Positions 12,362-24,900 of a stretch of 64,000 nt of DNA are shown here, piece by piece. The position numbers were made by a program, and so were the translations under genes. The DNA comes from Cryptomeria japonica (Eukaryota > Streptophyta > Pinopsida > Cupressales > Cupressaceae): NCBI RefSeq assembly GCF_030272615.1, contig NC_081415.1:187315233-187379232 (forward strand), in the 5' to 3' direction. The notes beneath the pieces are model-generated. The model saw only the letters and a list, made by a program, of their open reading frames with translations, did not search any database and was not told the origin of the DNA. The number at the start of each line of letters is the position of its first letter. The stretch's first letter is position 1.

Positions 12362-15300
12362 ATGGCACCCAGAAGAGAATTGATAGGGAAGGTGAATTAC
12401 CAGGACCAAAATATTTGTGATGATTTTTTAGAGAAATTAACCATGTCCACCAATGTTGGGGCTAAGGCCAAAGAGCTAGTACCTAAGAACCCTTGTCTAA
12501 AAATTGGAGATGGCCTTTATGATAAGGGTAATTGGTTGAGGGACCCTGAAATAGGATTGTCAGGCTTAGGACTCTTCAAAGTTAGTTTTGGGCAGAGGAA
12601 TTCCCCAGCTTCTTTGAATGGCATATGGGAGCAAGATGTAGGAAAGCTTGTGGTCCCAGGTGTTTTTATGGATGTAGATCTGTTAGCCCTGATTGCACAA
12701 AATTATGACTCTATGGCAAGATGCATTAGGAACATAAAGGGATCAGTCTTGATTGAGATAAATGAAGATGAATTCAGGAAAGTGTTTAAACTCAATGAGT
12801 CCTCCAATTTGTTAGAACCTATTGACTTTGAGTTGTTAGCCCAGGTTTACAACACATAAAGGGATCATCTTAGAAGTGGCCCATTGAAAGAATTCTTTGT
12901 AAAGATAGGGGGGTTAACAGTTGTAGGCCCCAGCACAATGGAACCATTCTCTCTCAACCTATTCACTCTGAGAGCTAAGGGTATGTATTTGGCATTATGC
13001 CGGATTTTTGGAGAGGATGCTGAAAAGAATATGCCAACCCATTATATGTTAATGATTGCACAAATTCTAAACCCCTCCCTAGCAATAACATTTGATTATG
13101 CCTCATACCTTGCTGATGCAATTCATAAAGGGCTAGTAGGAATCAAAAATGGTAAGGTGGATAGGCCATTTGGATGGTACTCCATGTTAATGCATATATT
13201 TTTGTTCAAAGGGGTTGATTATTTTGGAAAGGAGATGGACTTGATTAAGGTCAAGGATAAAGAGGAGATGCAAGTGCAATTGTGGAGTACTGTTCTATCT
13301 TGGGATAGAGAAGATGCAAGTTATTTAAAGTTTCATAGATGCTTTGCATCTAAAATTAGGATTCTTCTATGCAGAGAAAACCCTAGAATTCCTAAGGCTC
13401 TTTTGGAGTTTCTCAAACCAAAGGAGTTTGCAGAGGATATCAAGATTGTTTACAATTGGGGATACATATATTTGTACCCTATGGCTACTGTTTTTAGAGT
13501 GTTTGGATTTAGAGGCACCCCCTTTTTACTACCCTATCAGGTCCCATTGAAGATAGGGATTGTAGAAGTCCTGAGACAAATTGGGGGAGTACAAGAAGCA
13601 GAGCTAACCAATAGAGGTAAAGGGACTATTTTCCCAACTATTGCCATGGCTCACCATTTTGTGATCACTAAGGGTGGATGGAGATTTTTTGAAGAATTCT
13701 TTAAGCCATATAGGCTATCTACTGCAGTGTCAAGATGTGCAGACCTCGAGGATTTTTTCAATGGCATGTTCAGAAAAAGAGCAGTGTGCAGAGGTAGGCC
13801 ACATCAATTTCAGTTCCTAGAAGATCTGATTAGAAATGAATTTAGCTTAGATGAGCAAGAAATGAGGAAGGAGAAGTGGGTGGCATATAAGAAAGCCCTT
13901 GATTTTATCCATCAATTTGACACTAGCTATGACCTCCTTTCTAGCTTCAATCCATTTGAGGAGAAAATAAAATTCCTGATTCTTTATTTTGAAGATCTCA
14001 TGCAGACATTAAAAAAAAAGAGGGAGGCCATAATGCAAAATGAGATGGTATTGGCTAAGCCTGCCTTTGCTAGAGATATCCGAGCTGGTGACTATGTAAT
14101 GCACAAAGGGTCAAAGTACACTGTGATAATGCCAGTGATAGGTGAGCCTTCCACTTCAAAAGGGAGGAGGAAAATTGAAGATGTCATTGACATCCAGGAT
14201 TCCCCTAAGAAGAAGAGAGTGGAAAAGGAAATTGAAATTGATGAGCCTCAATATTCTCCATCTGAGTCTCCTATCCACATTGGAGATGAACAAGTTGTGG
14301 CTGAACAATTGTTGCAGTTAGGGAGTCTCAGTGAGATTGCCTATACCTATGAGGAGACCCAAGAGGGGATGCCCAAAGAGCCACCTAATGCTGAAATGGA
14401 TTTGACTGATGGTGAGTTAAAGGGCCAAGAAATGGACCTTACTGTTAAGCAAGCTAGTGAAGAATTCCTAGTTGACAGTAATTTTGTCACATCAGGAGCT
14501 TTTATACAGTTTCTATGGAAGCAAAATATTGATCAATTCAAGACTAGATGTGAACAGAGGAAAAGTGAACAACCTCTTAAAAATACAACTCAGGTAGAAG
14601 AAGAGGTTAAGAAAGAAATGATGGAGGAGTTCAAAGCAATCACCCCTGAGAAAGGAAGAGAAATGGTAGCAAAGGCTAGTGTGTTGATTCTCCCTGAATG
14701 GGATATAGTTGATGCCTTAGTGCTTGATGCAGTGAGGAAAGAAACAAAGCCTATGGAAGGAGTGACATTCAGCAAGGATAATGTTGCTCTTGTCATGTGG
14801 TCTTTAAAGAAGGATGAAAACAAAAGAAGGAAGGATGCATCGGATTCTAGCCTCTTAGGAGGCATGATAGTTAAAAGAGTCCAAGACACAGGGGTAGTGG
14901 AAGCTGCAAGCACAATCCTAGAGACTGCAAAATTTAGTGTTGTGGTGGCAGAGAAAGAGGCACAAGAAAATGCTAATCTCCAATTGAAGTTGGAGACTAG
15001 TTTAAAAGATTACAATGATGCTAAAGAAGGAATAGCCAACAGAGACAACGTAATTGCTAAACTCCAGAGTCAATTGGAACGTCAATATCATCCCGGTGAA
15101 TCTTCTACACTCATGATAGCCTCCTCTCCAACAAGACCCCCTCCTACTAGTCCCATCATTGAATATCCCCCTTCTCCTATGCCTTCTAGTTCCCAATTAC
15201 CTGAAAATGTCCAACATGAGTTGAAAAAATTGAAACAAGTTTAGACATTGTATGCAAACAAATATGAGGAGAAGGTGAAAGCCACCATCTTGAAGTTTGC

Positions 15301-15979
15301 TGACTCAGTCAAAACCTTCAATGTATACATAAATATGAAGAGGATTATTGTGATTTTGATCAAATTCAAAGAAGAAGAAGAAGCCACTTTGGAACCAATC
15401 CTGAATAAGTGGGTGCCTAGAGGTAAAGAGTTAGAGCTCATGTGTTCTTCCCATGAAGATGTAGAAGAGAATGACAATCTAAGGTCCACATGTGAGTTTA
15501 TAAAAGAAATGAATATTCTTTCAGTGGAAGGAGCAGGTATAAAAAGAAAAGCCCAACTTTATAGGAAAGAATATTCAAATCATAAATTTGAAATGTTTCC
15601 AGGAGGTTTCATTGGTCCTGTCCAGCTAAAGAAAGAGAAGACTTGGTTAAAGGAGGTGGACCATAATTTGTCCCTAAGGATCAATCAGATTATTAGTACT
15701 GATGACACATCCTTATTTGTCCAAACAATTGAGGAAATTGAAAAAGTGAAATCTCATTATGGTTTCATAGAAACAGAGATTGGGCATGTACGAGTCACTT
15801 GGAAGCGGCTAGAAGATATGAAACAGAAGATTGCTAGTTTTACTTGGCCTAGTGATGATGTGTATTAGGAGTGGAAAGATAAGTCTATGGGACAGAAAGA
15901 AGATGCTTGGGAGCAGTTACAGGAGGTTGCAACATAACAACAAGCAGAGGAAGCCACAGATGTTGAAAAGGACTTATAA
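12362..15979 (+). pseudogene. large transposon-borne accessory protein, PMD-like, copy B (nearly open)
   Basis: One frame of about 1,206 codons from the ATG at 12362 is broken only by TAA at 12857, TAG at 15242 and 15866, and TAA near 15936; there is no frameshift. The longest open block is 786 codons. An N-terminal region of about 165 residues (GIWEQDVGKLVVPGVFMDVD...) precedes a folded middle rich in Phe, Tyr and Trp. An acidic, Lys/Glu-rich linker with a short basic patch (PKKKRVEKE, a possible nuclear signal) follows, then a helical C-terminus with a Pro/Ser-rich insert near residues 920-950. It is homologous throughout to 5560-8683. Likeness to PMD or putative plant transposon proteins is inference. 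It is the only gene on the insert. Start chosen because the ATG follows a 1.65-kb leader and precedes a basic MAPRRE start. Confidence 0.65.
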
Positions 15980-16896
15980 TCGCTTCTTGAAAACGACCAG
16001 TTGTTTGTAACAAACTTTATTTTGAAGGGTCCAAAGCTTTTATGCATCCATACTATCATAAATGGATGCCAGGACTCCTAAAAAAATGATCACAAGTAAT
16101 TGTAAGAAAATGCTACAGAAATTTATCTGAGCTTTTTTCTAGTCTTATGGAGAATACTCTGAATTTTGTAATATTTTCTCAAAATTAATATCAATATATA
16201 GACTATCAACTTTCGAGCCTAAATTTTGTGTTGTCTTCTGGTCTACTTGCAAATATTTACTGTTTTCAATATGAGTAATCTAGGGTTATTCATTTGAGTA
16301 TGGATTGTAAGGCAATCTTAAATAGAGGCATTTCTTAGCTTTTCTTTCCAGGAGGGAAATTAAATATGCATGAAGCATTTCTATCAGTAAATTCCTTGTG
16401 GGAGATTTTGAATTTGATGAATGCAGTCTAGTTTGATAAGGGTAAATTCTTATGTATGTCAGGCATATGTGGGGTTTTATAGAAGCCGAGGTGATGGGAT
16501 GTGTGGAGATATTTGATTGTGGGAGTATTGTTTAAACTTAGATGACTTTGTGGCCTAGATAAGGCACTGGTATCAATTGTAGTTGTCCTTTTACATGTCT
16601 TGTAGGTCAACATTGAAACATGAGTATTAAGGCTTATTTCTTTGTTTCAGTTAGTCTCAAGGCGATAAGATCCACTGGTTTTTGGACAATGGTTACTATG
16701 GATTTTGTTTAAAAGTGTGAAAGAATTCACCTAAGGTATACCCGCCTGAACTTTGGATAAGTTCAAAGTGTAGAAGGTTGTAAAACCTTGTCATATGTTG
16801 TTCTAAAGTTTCCTTCTCTTTGATCTCTCTTCTACAGACAGAGTTTACTATTTTATTATAAGAGATTTTAGGGGAAATCAAAATTTGAGAACAACA
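15980..16896 (+). other. 3' region of the 6.19-kb insert, no gene seen
   Basis: T-rich noncoding DNA. It ends in TTTTAGGGGAAATC followed by GAGAACAACA at the insert boundary. No copy of the TGTTATCACTG start was found here, which argues against an ordinary short LTR. Confidence 0.5.
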
Positions 16897-17142
16897 GGTC
16901 CCACCAACAAAAGGTATCGAAGAAAGAAGAGGTGGCCCCCACCGATGAGAAAAGACTTTCGAAGAAACAATATGATCAATGCAAGATAAAGAAGATTCAC
17001 TGAAAGAAGCATTCTCATCGAAAAAGTGATATCGATAAAATAGAAGAAAACTACATCGATGAATGATATCGATAAGGATATAAGTTTCGATGGGAGGACA
17101 AAAGAAGTCACCGAAGTCGAAAGTCTCTTCGACATGAAACCT
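16897..17142. repeat. 620-bp tandem repeat, copy 2, right part
   Basis: Starts with the duplicated GGTCC and continues as CACCAACAAAAGG, matching copy 1 from about 10086 to 10320. After GACATGAAAC the match ends. Confidence 0.85.
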
Positions 17143-18389
17143 GGCTAGGTCCTGCAGAGCCTAAAGTGTGAGAGTTAGTAACCAAGTAGGTTCACTCTAT
17201 AAGTTGGCCAAGTCAATTGGAGGGTTTGATCATAGGAGTTGGCATTTCCTTAGAACCTATCCAATCTGTTGATTTGAGACCCAACACATTCATTAATTGT
17301 TTTGGACATTTCAAGCTATGTTTTCCTAATAGATGGTCAAGTATAGAACAACAACACTCAGAAAATACAGTCTAGAGAGATTGTAGTCTACAGTAAAGCC
17401 AGTAGGCAGTCATACCTAGTACCAAATAAAATGACAGTAATCAAGTCTACTAAGTGAAAAAGAGTAGGGTATAAGTTTCTAAAAGGTCTTTTCAAACCTT
17501 AACAACAAATAACACGTTATTGTTGCATCATTGTAAAAACTTGACAAGAACAACACCTTATTACCTCAAGAGGCATAGCAGTCATAGGGAAACTCATGTC
17601 AAATGTGCAACTCAATACAATAAATAATCTTAGTTTGTATCCCTATAGCATCATAATGCAGTCCTTGACCAAGTATGCATACAAGAATTATCTAGTTCTA
17701 TTAAGGCACAAGCATCAAAGTTAGAGGTTATGACAACTAGTGAAAAACATCAAGAACAAAAAGTTTAGTCTCAAGCATTAGGAGTTGTAATAAAAAAACT
17801 TACAAGGATGAGGCATATTCAAAACTTTTGCAGTCCCACCTTGGATATCAACACTAGAAGCAACTCATATTGTTCGTGTACAGACAAGACAATATGGGAG
17901 TTCATTATACCTAGCAACTCGTGGTGTTGTTGTTCGTGTTGGCTCTGTTGGACCCTGCAATTAAGATTCAATATACATTATTCAATAAGATTAACTGTGC
18001 AACATAATGAAATATTGAAAAGTGTGTTACCTTGTTGAGCTTTGCTTGGTTTTGAGAATAGTTTAATATTCTCTACTTAATAGGGCCAACCACATGAAGG
18101 TGGAAGCTCATTTGGCCCCTCCCCACCCTAACATCACTCTAAATTCCCCGTTAACATCTTATAACATTCATTCATTAATTCTTTCTATCATTAATAAAAT
18201 ATAGCATTCATTCATTAATATCACATAATGTTCATTAACACATAACATTGATTAACATTAATTAACATTAATTAACACACAACGTTCATCAATATTAATT
18301 AACACATATCATCCATAACCATTAATTAGCACATAATTACATTCACTAACACATAAAAATCAGTCATTATCAAATAAGTTAGATTACAA
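17143..18389. other. CACTA interior, 3' of the Transposase_24-like gene; no gene seen
   Basis: Noncoding. 18150-18330 is a run of short AT-rich near-repeats (ATTAATTAACAC, TTCATTAATATTAAC). Any further 3' exons of the neighbouring minus-strand gene here are too short to recognise. Confidence 0.45.
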
Positions 18390-21269
18390 TCATTTCTTTC
18401 TTTCTTTTTTCTTTGAAGCTATGAAAAGACTAAGTGGAACATCGATGTCTTCATCATTTCCCCCCTTTGCAGATGTTCCGCCAACTGCTCGTGATCTCAA
18501 TGTATGCCTAGTCCTATACTGAGGATGAGGACACTGAAGCGAAGGGGGGTCCTCTGCAATAACAAAGAAATGGGTTAAATTCAAAAAAAAAAAATTATTA
18601 TTGTTACAAGTATTTCATTAATTTAGAGAACATAATTGTTGTTCTCTTTACCTGATGGGGCCACATCATTTTGTGTAGCCTCAACCTCAACATGCTGAAC
18701 ACCAATTGCAATTATATTTTTTTAAAGAAATAACAGTGGTCCTCTTTACCTGAGTGGGGAACATCACGTTCTTGAGGTTGTGTACCCAGATCATGCTCCA
18801 CTTGCTCACCACCGACTACATGCTCTAAAATATTAACAAGAAAGGTTACATTAATTACTACTCTAATTACAAATTAAGATGTTTAATTGTATTAATAGAT
18901 AAATAAATAAATTTGAATAGCAAATGAATACCTCCACTACTAGGATGCACATCCGGACCTTCATGTGCGGGTGGTGTTTCACAATTAGCAGGTTGCATTC
19001 CAATGACATGCATATTGTTATCATTGCTTGCTTATTTAAAACAAATATAGTCACTTTATGTTGGAACTCAACATCAATTAGATTATTGGTAAAGTATTCA
19101 ATTTGAAACAATTTCCATTTAGCATATTTACCTATGTGGTGGATGCACTCGAATGTTGTGTATGCCCACTCAATTCTTGTAGCCGATTAGCCACGGTTGA
19201 ATAGCCTTTCCGGTAGGCAATTCTCTTATCATCTTCTGTGGGCACTCTATTGAATTCAGAGCCCTACATTTTTGCTTGGTACCGTGATTTTTTCTTGCAT
19301 TGTTTGATAAAAAAAAACGTTTGCAATTTATTAATATTTTGAGACAATATGGGAGTTTACATAAGATACTTACAATTCATGCAACAAGTTTCACGTAACC
19401 ACCAGAGCCGAGTTTGTGTTGCCCGTGCTTTTCTTGCCTTGCCTTGGTTGCCTTTGACGTGTCACTCAGTCTATAAAAAGTTTGAAATATGTTAGATTAT
19501 ATAAATATAAAGAGTAATTAATTAGTACATAATTACATTCTTAATAGTATCCTGTACCTTCTTCTGGCGTCTACTAGTGTATTTCCTTTTTTCCTTTCAA
19601 ATCTCTACTTGGCATCCAAAATTAGGTCCTTCCACTCCCTCTCTGGAATCATGGGGGGATGCTCATACTTTAGGTTCCTCTCCAAATGGGTCCTGTATTG
19701 GTCCCTCACATACTTTAGATATGTGCCAGCTTTTTCAAGGAGCTTGGTTTTATCAAAGGTGTCATTTCTAAACCACTCAACCATTTGGTTTGTCAATTCA
19801 TCTTTTAACCTTTTTTCTTGGTCATTCCACCTTTTAAAGCAAAAACAAACCTGTTAGATTCAGAAATGAACTGAAGCTACATTTATTACACTTCAAGAAA
19901 TGGATCAAAGGAAAAGTATTCTAGCAATGATATGAAATCAAAAGTGGATAAGGGTTAGTTCACCTATGATGTACCACCTTTTACATATGGTGGGCCCAAA
20001 TATCTGCAATGCAATGTCACTAAGATGTTTATAGAAAATATCATTGCTTGCAAAAAAATCATGGGATCATTAGTCCAAAACGAGTGATCATAAAGTAAAT
20101 TACAATTAGAGTATATATAATAATAATTTTAAAGTACCTGGAACCTTTTGTATCTTTAAGGGAATCATTTATTCGTCACTCACCACAAATGTGGCCTACA
20201 ATGTTCCTGTACTAGCAATACGAGAAGATCCAAGAAATGATGCTATGTTATCAACAGTAGTCGCCTATGGCACATCCTCATGTGCATCTCCTCCTGCAAA
20301 AAATGAATCGACTATGAAATGGCATTAGAATTCAAGAAAGAACGCTTGAAGGGAAATAAACACATGACAGAAGATAGAGAAAAAGAGGGATCTACCAAGA
20401 GTGGGCGGGCCAATATGACATGCACTAGAGGATGTCTGCATGCTATGTGTTGCCGACATTGCAGTCGGCAATATAGGTGAGGGTGACCTCTGATGAGGTG
20501 GCATCGACATTTGCATAGTAACATTAATAGCACCTAAAGAATAATACATTAAATATATCAAACATTAAATATATGAAAAGTGCAAGAATTGTAAACAAGG
20601 ATGAACCTTTATTTTGAAAATTGACAGTATCAAGTATGATGTGTTTTGGGTACTCAGAGTGATAATCCAAGCAAGTGATAATACAAGAAAATCATCATCA
20701 CCTGATTCTGCAACACCCTGATCATAGGAACGACTTTCATGAGGGCAGATAAATTGTTGTAAAAACAATACGTACATATTTTAGTTAATGACATAAAAAG
20801 AGAATAAAATATAAACCATTATTGAACTTTTGTTATAATTAAAGCTTTCATTACTACTTACTTGCAAGTTTTCTACTGTCTTATACAATAATTCCACCCT
20901 CTGTCGTATCTCATCAGTGGTAGGATGCATGGCTGCCAAAGCAACAATCTCTTTTCTAATTTTTATAAGAGGCATTTTAAAGAATTTCACAAGGTCTGTG
21001 GGATCTTCAGGGTCATCATTGCTTAACCCTAATGATTCCACATCCACAGAAAGGTGCTTAGGTACTGCAACTCCCTTTCCCTTTCCCCGAACATCCGTCT
21101 GTGTCAAGAATATCATTAACAATTACAAAATTAGTATAAATCACTAAAAAAAAGAACATAATAATGTAACAGTTTGCTTCTACCTAATTTGTACAATTAC
21201 AATGAGGTTTACCTTCTTGGTAGAAGTGTTGCAAGGTACATCTCTGTCTGTGATATGTGATGGATCCAT
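18390..21269 (-). pseudogene. CACTA second transposase gene (TNPA / Transposase_24-like), about 11 exons
   Basis: The reading starts at the ATG at 21269 (MDPSHITDRDV). Exon 1 ends at 21213 before GTAAAC. Exon 2 is 21098-20862 (after ACACAG, before GTAAGT; 79 codons, phase 0), and further exons lie around 20720, 20534-20396, 20290, 19990, 19835-19570, 19470-19375, 19265-19140, 19024-18932, 18826-18752, 18700-18653 and 18554-18390. The core exon (YLKYVRDQYRTHLERN, then HPPMIPEREWKDL) and the next one (SDTSKATKARQEKHGQHKLG) match the En/Spm-type plant transposase family Transposase_24. Stops at several places (for example TAG after LILDAK and two TAGs near 20250) disable it, although most splice sites survive. 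In En/Spm the second protein binds subterminal repeats and works with the TNP2-type transposase. Confidence 0.75.
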
Positions 21270-21696
21270 GTCAGCCTATGACAAAGAAAAAATGTAAAAG
21301 ATGTTAGCGAAATTACATCATACACAACATGAACAACATGAACTTTGTAGACAAAAAGAGTATTAAATATTAAAAAGATGTTGTCATCAAAATCATTGTA
21401 AATTTTTTAATTCCTTACCTTTACTTTATGTACACTATGCAGGATCCTCAACTAAATGGTCACATAAATAGTCACATAGCCAATAAACAAACCAATTTCC
21501 ATAAATGAACACAGTTTAAAAATTGTCACATAAATAGTCACACTCACTATCTCCATCTCCATATTAAAAGGTGCATCATGAATTAATTATTTAATGGCAT
21601 TAGAATTCAAAATAGAATGAATTAATTATGTAAAAAAAATTCTATCAAGAAGTCAATATTAAATAGATAATATACTAATTGCATTCCTCATACATT

Positions 21697-21869
21697 TCAT
21701 TCTTCATCATCATGAACATCAAGGTCATTATCGCCATCATCATCATCATCATCATCATCGTCATCATCATCATCGTCATCATCATCATCGTCATCATCAT
21801 CGTCATCATCATCATCATCATCATCATCATCAACATCTTCGCCATCATCATCACCATCATCACCATCAC

Positions 21870-21918
<49 letters not shown>

Positions 21919-24900
21919 TTCTTCTTCTTCTTCTTGTTCTTCTTCTTGTTCTTCTTCATCGTCATTGTGAAATTGTCAATCGTGATCATCATCCACTTCA
22001 TCTTCTACTTCTTCGGTATCTTCTTCTTCCATCACATTATACTTTATCGACCTTCCTCTTGGATCATGTCTAACAACAAATGACCAACCCGATTTATGTG
22101 GAACCTTTGAGTAAAATACTTGCTCACATTGGCTTGGAAGAACATAGGGCTCATCCCCAACCGGTTCAAATGACCTTGTATTTAGCATTATAAAACCATT
22201 ATCATGTTCAATAACAATTCTATCAGGATCATTTTTATTCAATCGTAGCCTATACCATTTGACGACGAAAAAAACTAATTTGAAGGAATTAAAGTCACAC
22301 TCAAGTATATCATCCAAAATGCCATAGTATCGATTTTGAGACTATTGAGGATGAATGTCATTTATCGATTAAATATTTGTCACCTCAAAGAATATAGTGA
22401 TGCCAGAATCACAAGTTTTCTTCGTGTCATCCAACTTTTTAATGCGAAATTTATGACCATTACAGCACATAGCGTTGTGGTGTTTGACCTGCAATATGTC
22501 AAACATGTAAAATTTATTGCATTGTGAGTTGATAAACATATGGGTGATTAATAAATTTATACGTACCTCTTTATCTCTTAAACCATATGCTAAATCAATT
22601 TCCCTTTGTGTAACATTGGAATCTCCATTACGATGTGCTTCTTTAACCAATGAAGCCACACCTTCCCATGTTAACGTGCATCTAGAATGTTGATAACGTT
22701 CAATCCATACGGTCATCCAATCAAGATTGTTTGCAATATACAAATGTAGTGCATCCCACTCTCGATCAACTGTACAAAAAATAAATAGATGTCTTACAAT
22801 CGATTTATTTTGAAGATTAAGAATTAATTAACTACAATAACATCTTATAATTACCTCTCACTTTCCTCAATCTACCTTTCCCCGTCAAGTACTCCCTTTC
22901 AAATTTGTTAATGGTGTTGGGATCCCAAATGCAATCCACGTGGATCTTTGCTGCAAACTTAGGAAGATATTCAGAAATGTACACCATAGTCTGGTATACC
23001 ATATATCCCTCCACCATAGAACCCTCAAGATGTGCTCTTTGTCGAACCAAAGCCTTCAAAAATTTCAAGTGCCTCTCAACCATCCACATTGACCTAGTGT
23101 GTACAGGTCCACACAATTCAATCTCCTCAACTTGGTGTATGAGGTAGTGTTCTTGTGCATTGAAAAAAGCTGGAGGTAGACACTTTTGCATTTCACACAT
23201 TAAATGAGGAACTTTTCTCTTCCAATATTTTATATCGTCTTTATGGATTTCTTTATATGACAGCCACCTACAAGGTATTCAAGATGCAAAAAAATATATT
23301 ACATAAGAAGTAAAACAAATCGCAAATATAATATCTATACAAGGAACTAAACAAATATCACTACTTACCTCATGTATTTTCCAAGATCATAAATGACTTG
23401 CTTGACATTATTGTCGAAGTCATCTGGGAGAGATAGAGGTAGAATGTACTGCAACAATTATAAAATTATCTTTTCATTTTTTTGTAACATAATGAAAAGT
23501 ACACGTACGCGCAGTACTTAAATACATACTAAAAACACAAGAACATGAATTACCTTAATGAAGGTATGCCAATCATGCATTTTCATCCCTGGCCCAAATT
23601 CACTTTTCTTTAATATGAGATTATTTATGTTCGCAGCAAATCCTATGGGAAATCGCATTTTTCGTATGACTTCTTTTATAGCATTGCTTTGCTGGTCCAT
23701 TAATAACCAAGGAAGCTCACTTATATTAATCTGGTCTCCATGGCTATTTGATTGAATGACATTTATCATTGCATGATTGGAATCCTGAATGTCACTACAT
23801 ATTTTGACAATTTTTTCTTTGTCATGCCTTCCATCCAATATTTTCCATAATGTCTCTGTTATATTCTTTCCAATATGCATACTATCAAACAAATGAACAA
23901 TTTGTAATTGCTCATAGTAGGGCAACCTACTAAATTGTAGGGGGATAACTTTTTATTCATTAGGAAGGTGGTCATTTATGCCTTCACAACCTTCATGATC
24001 ATCAATCACATCATCAGTAAACAAAACAAAATAGAAAAGATGTTTTATGACAAACCAATAGATGGAATGGCATTACCTTGACGATTAATTCTATTATATT
24101 CCAAATTCCACTGGTGAGGTGTCATTCTTCGTGGCTTTGATGTATTCTCTTCTTTCCCATTGAAAATATGTTTTTCAGTATTTTGATACTTATGATTTTT
24201 GTGGAGAAAGTGCCTATACTCATCAAACACCTACTTTCCTAAACTTTTTGAATGATGAGATTTCATCTTTGGACCACAAACATGACATGAAAATTTTCCC
24301 TTTGTTTGAAGACCTAAAATATAATGTATAATTGGATTAAATATGATAATTTTTTGAATTATAATGTTCATGCACAACTTAAACACTATAACATACCACA
24401 AAAATGTGTTAGCCTCGGGGCATCGTGTATTGTCCATAGAAGCATCGCATGGAATTGAAATTGTCTTTGTCTTATTGGTCTAGAGACGTCGTACATAGTG
24501 ACACCATTCCATAACTCCAGCAACTCATCGATAAGAGGCTCGATATATACATTCATATCTTTAACTTGGTACTTACCTAATCGAATGAACAAAAACATTA
24601 CATAATTATTATGACCATTTTACAGCAATATTTATAATTAAATTTAGATGACTATATTTAAATGATAAAATACCTAGAACAATCATTGCCAACATTATGT
24701 GCTCCCTCTTTATTGACATCCATGGAGGAATGTTAATGTTGATAACAAAAATAGGCCACACTGAGTAAACAGATCTCATCTCTCCAAATGGATTGACACC
24801 GTCCACTGCCAATGAATGCTTGAGATTACGAGATTCTTCTTTAAAGTGTGGCCACTTTTCCTCTATGTCCATAAATGTTGAACCATCCGCAGGCATTCGG

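Larger units (their letters stand above)
10707..16896 (+). mobile_element. 6.19-kb insert with GGTCC target duplication, carrying one large ORF and no gag-pol
   Basis: The insert interrupts copy 2 of the 620-bp repeat exactly. The left flank ends GGTCC (10702-10706), the right flank restarts GGTCC (16897-16901), and the uninterrupted copy 1 shows the empty site. Its ends are TGTT...AACA, as in LTR retrotransposons, and the 5-bp duplication fits an LTR integrase. By eye, however, no long direct repeat joins the two ends, and no gag, protease, RT or integrase motif is present. It could be a very long solo LTR that contains an ORF, a LARD-like non-autonomous element whose LTRs I failed to align, or another class. 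Contents are a 1.65-kb leader, the ORF at 12362-15979 and a 0.9-kb tail. Confidence 0.75.

Noticed and set aside
21679-22083. 134-codon plus-strand ORF rich in Ile
   Set aside because: It is the shadow of the (ATC)n tract on the strand opposite the TNP2-like gene.
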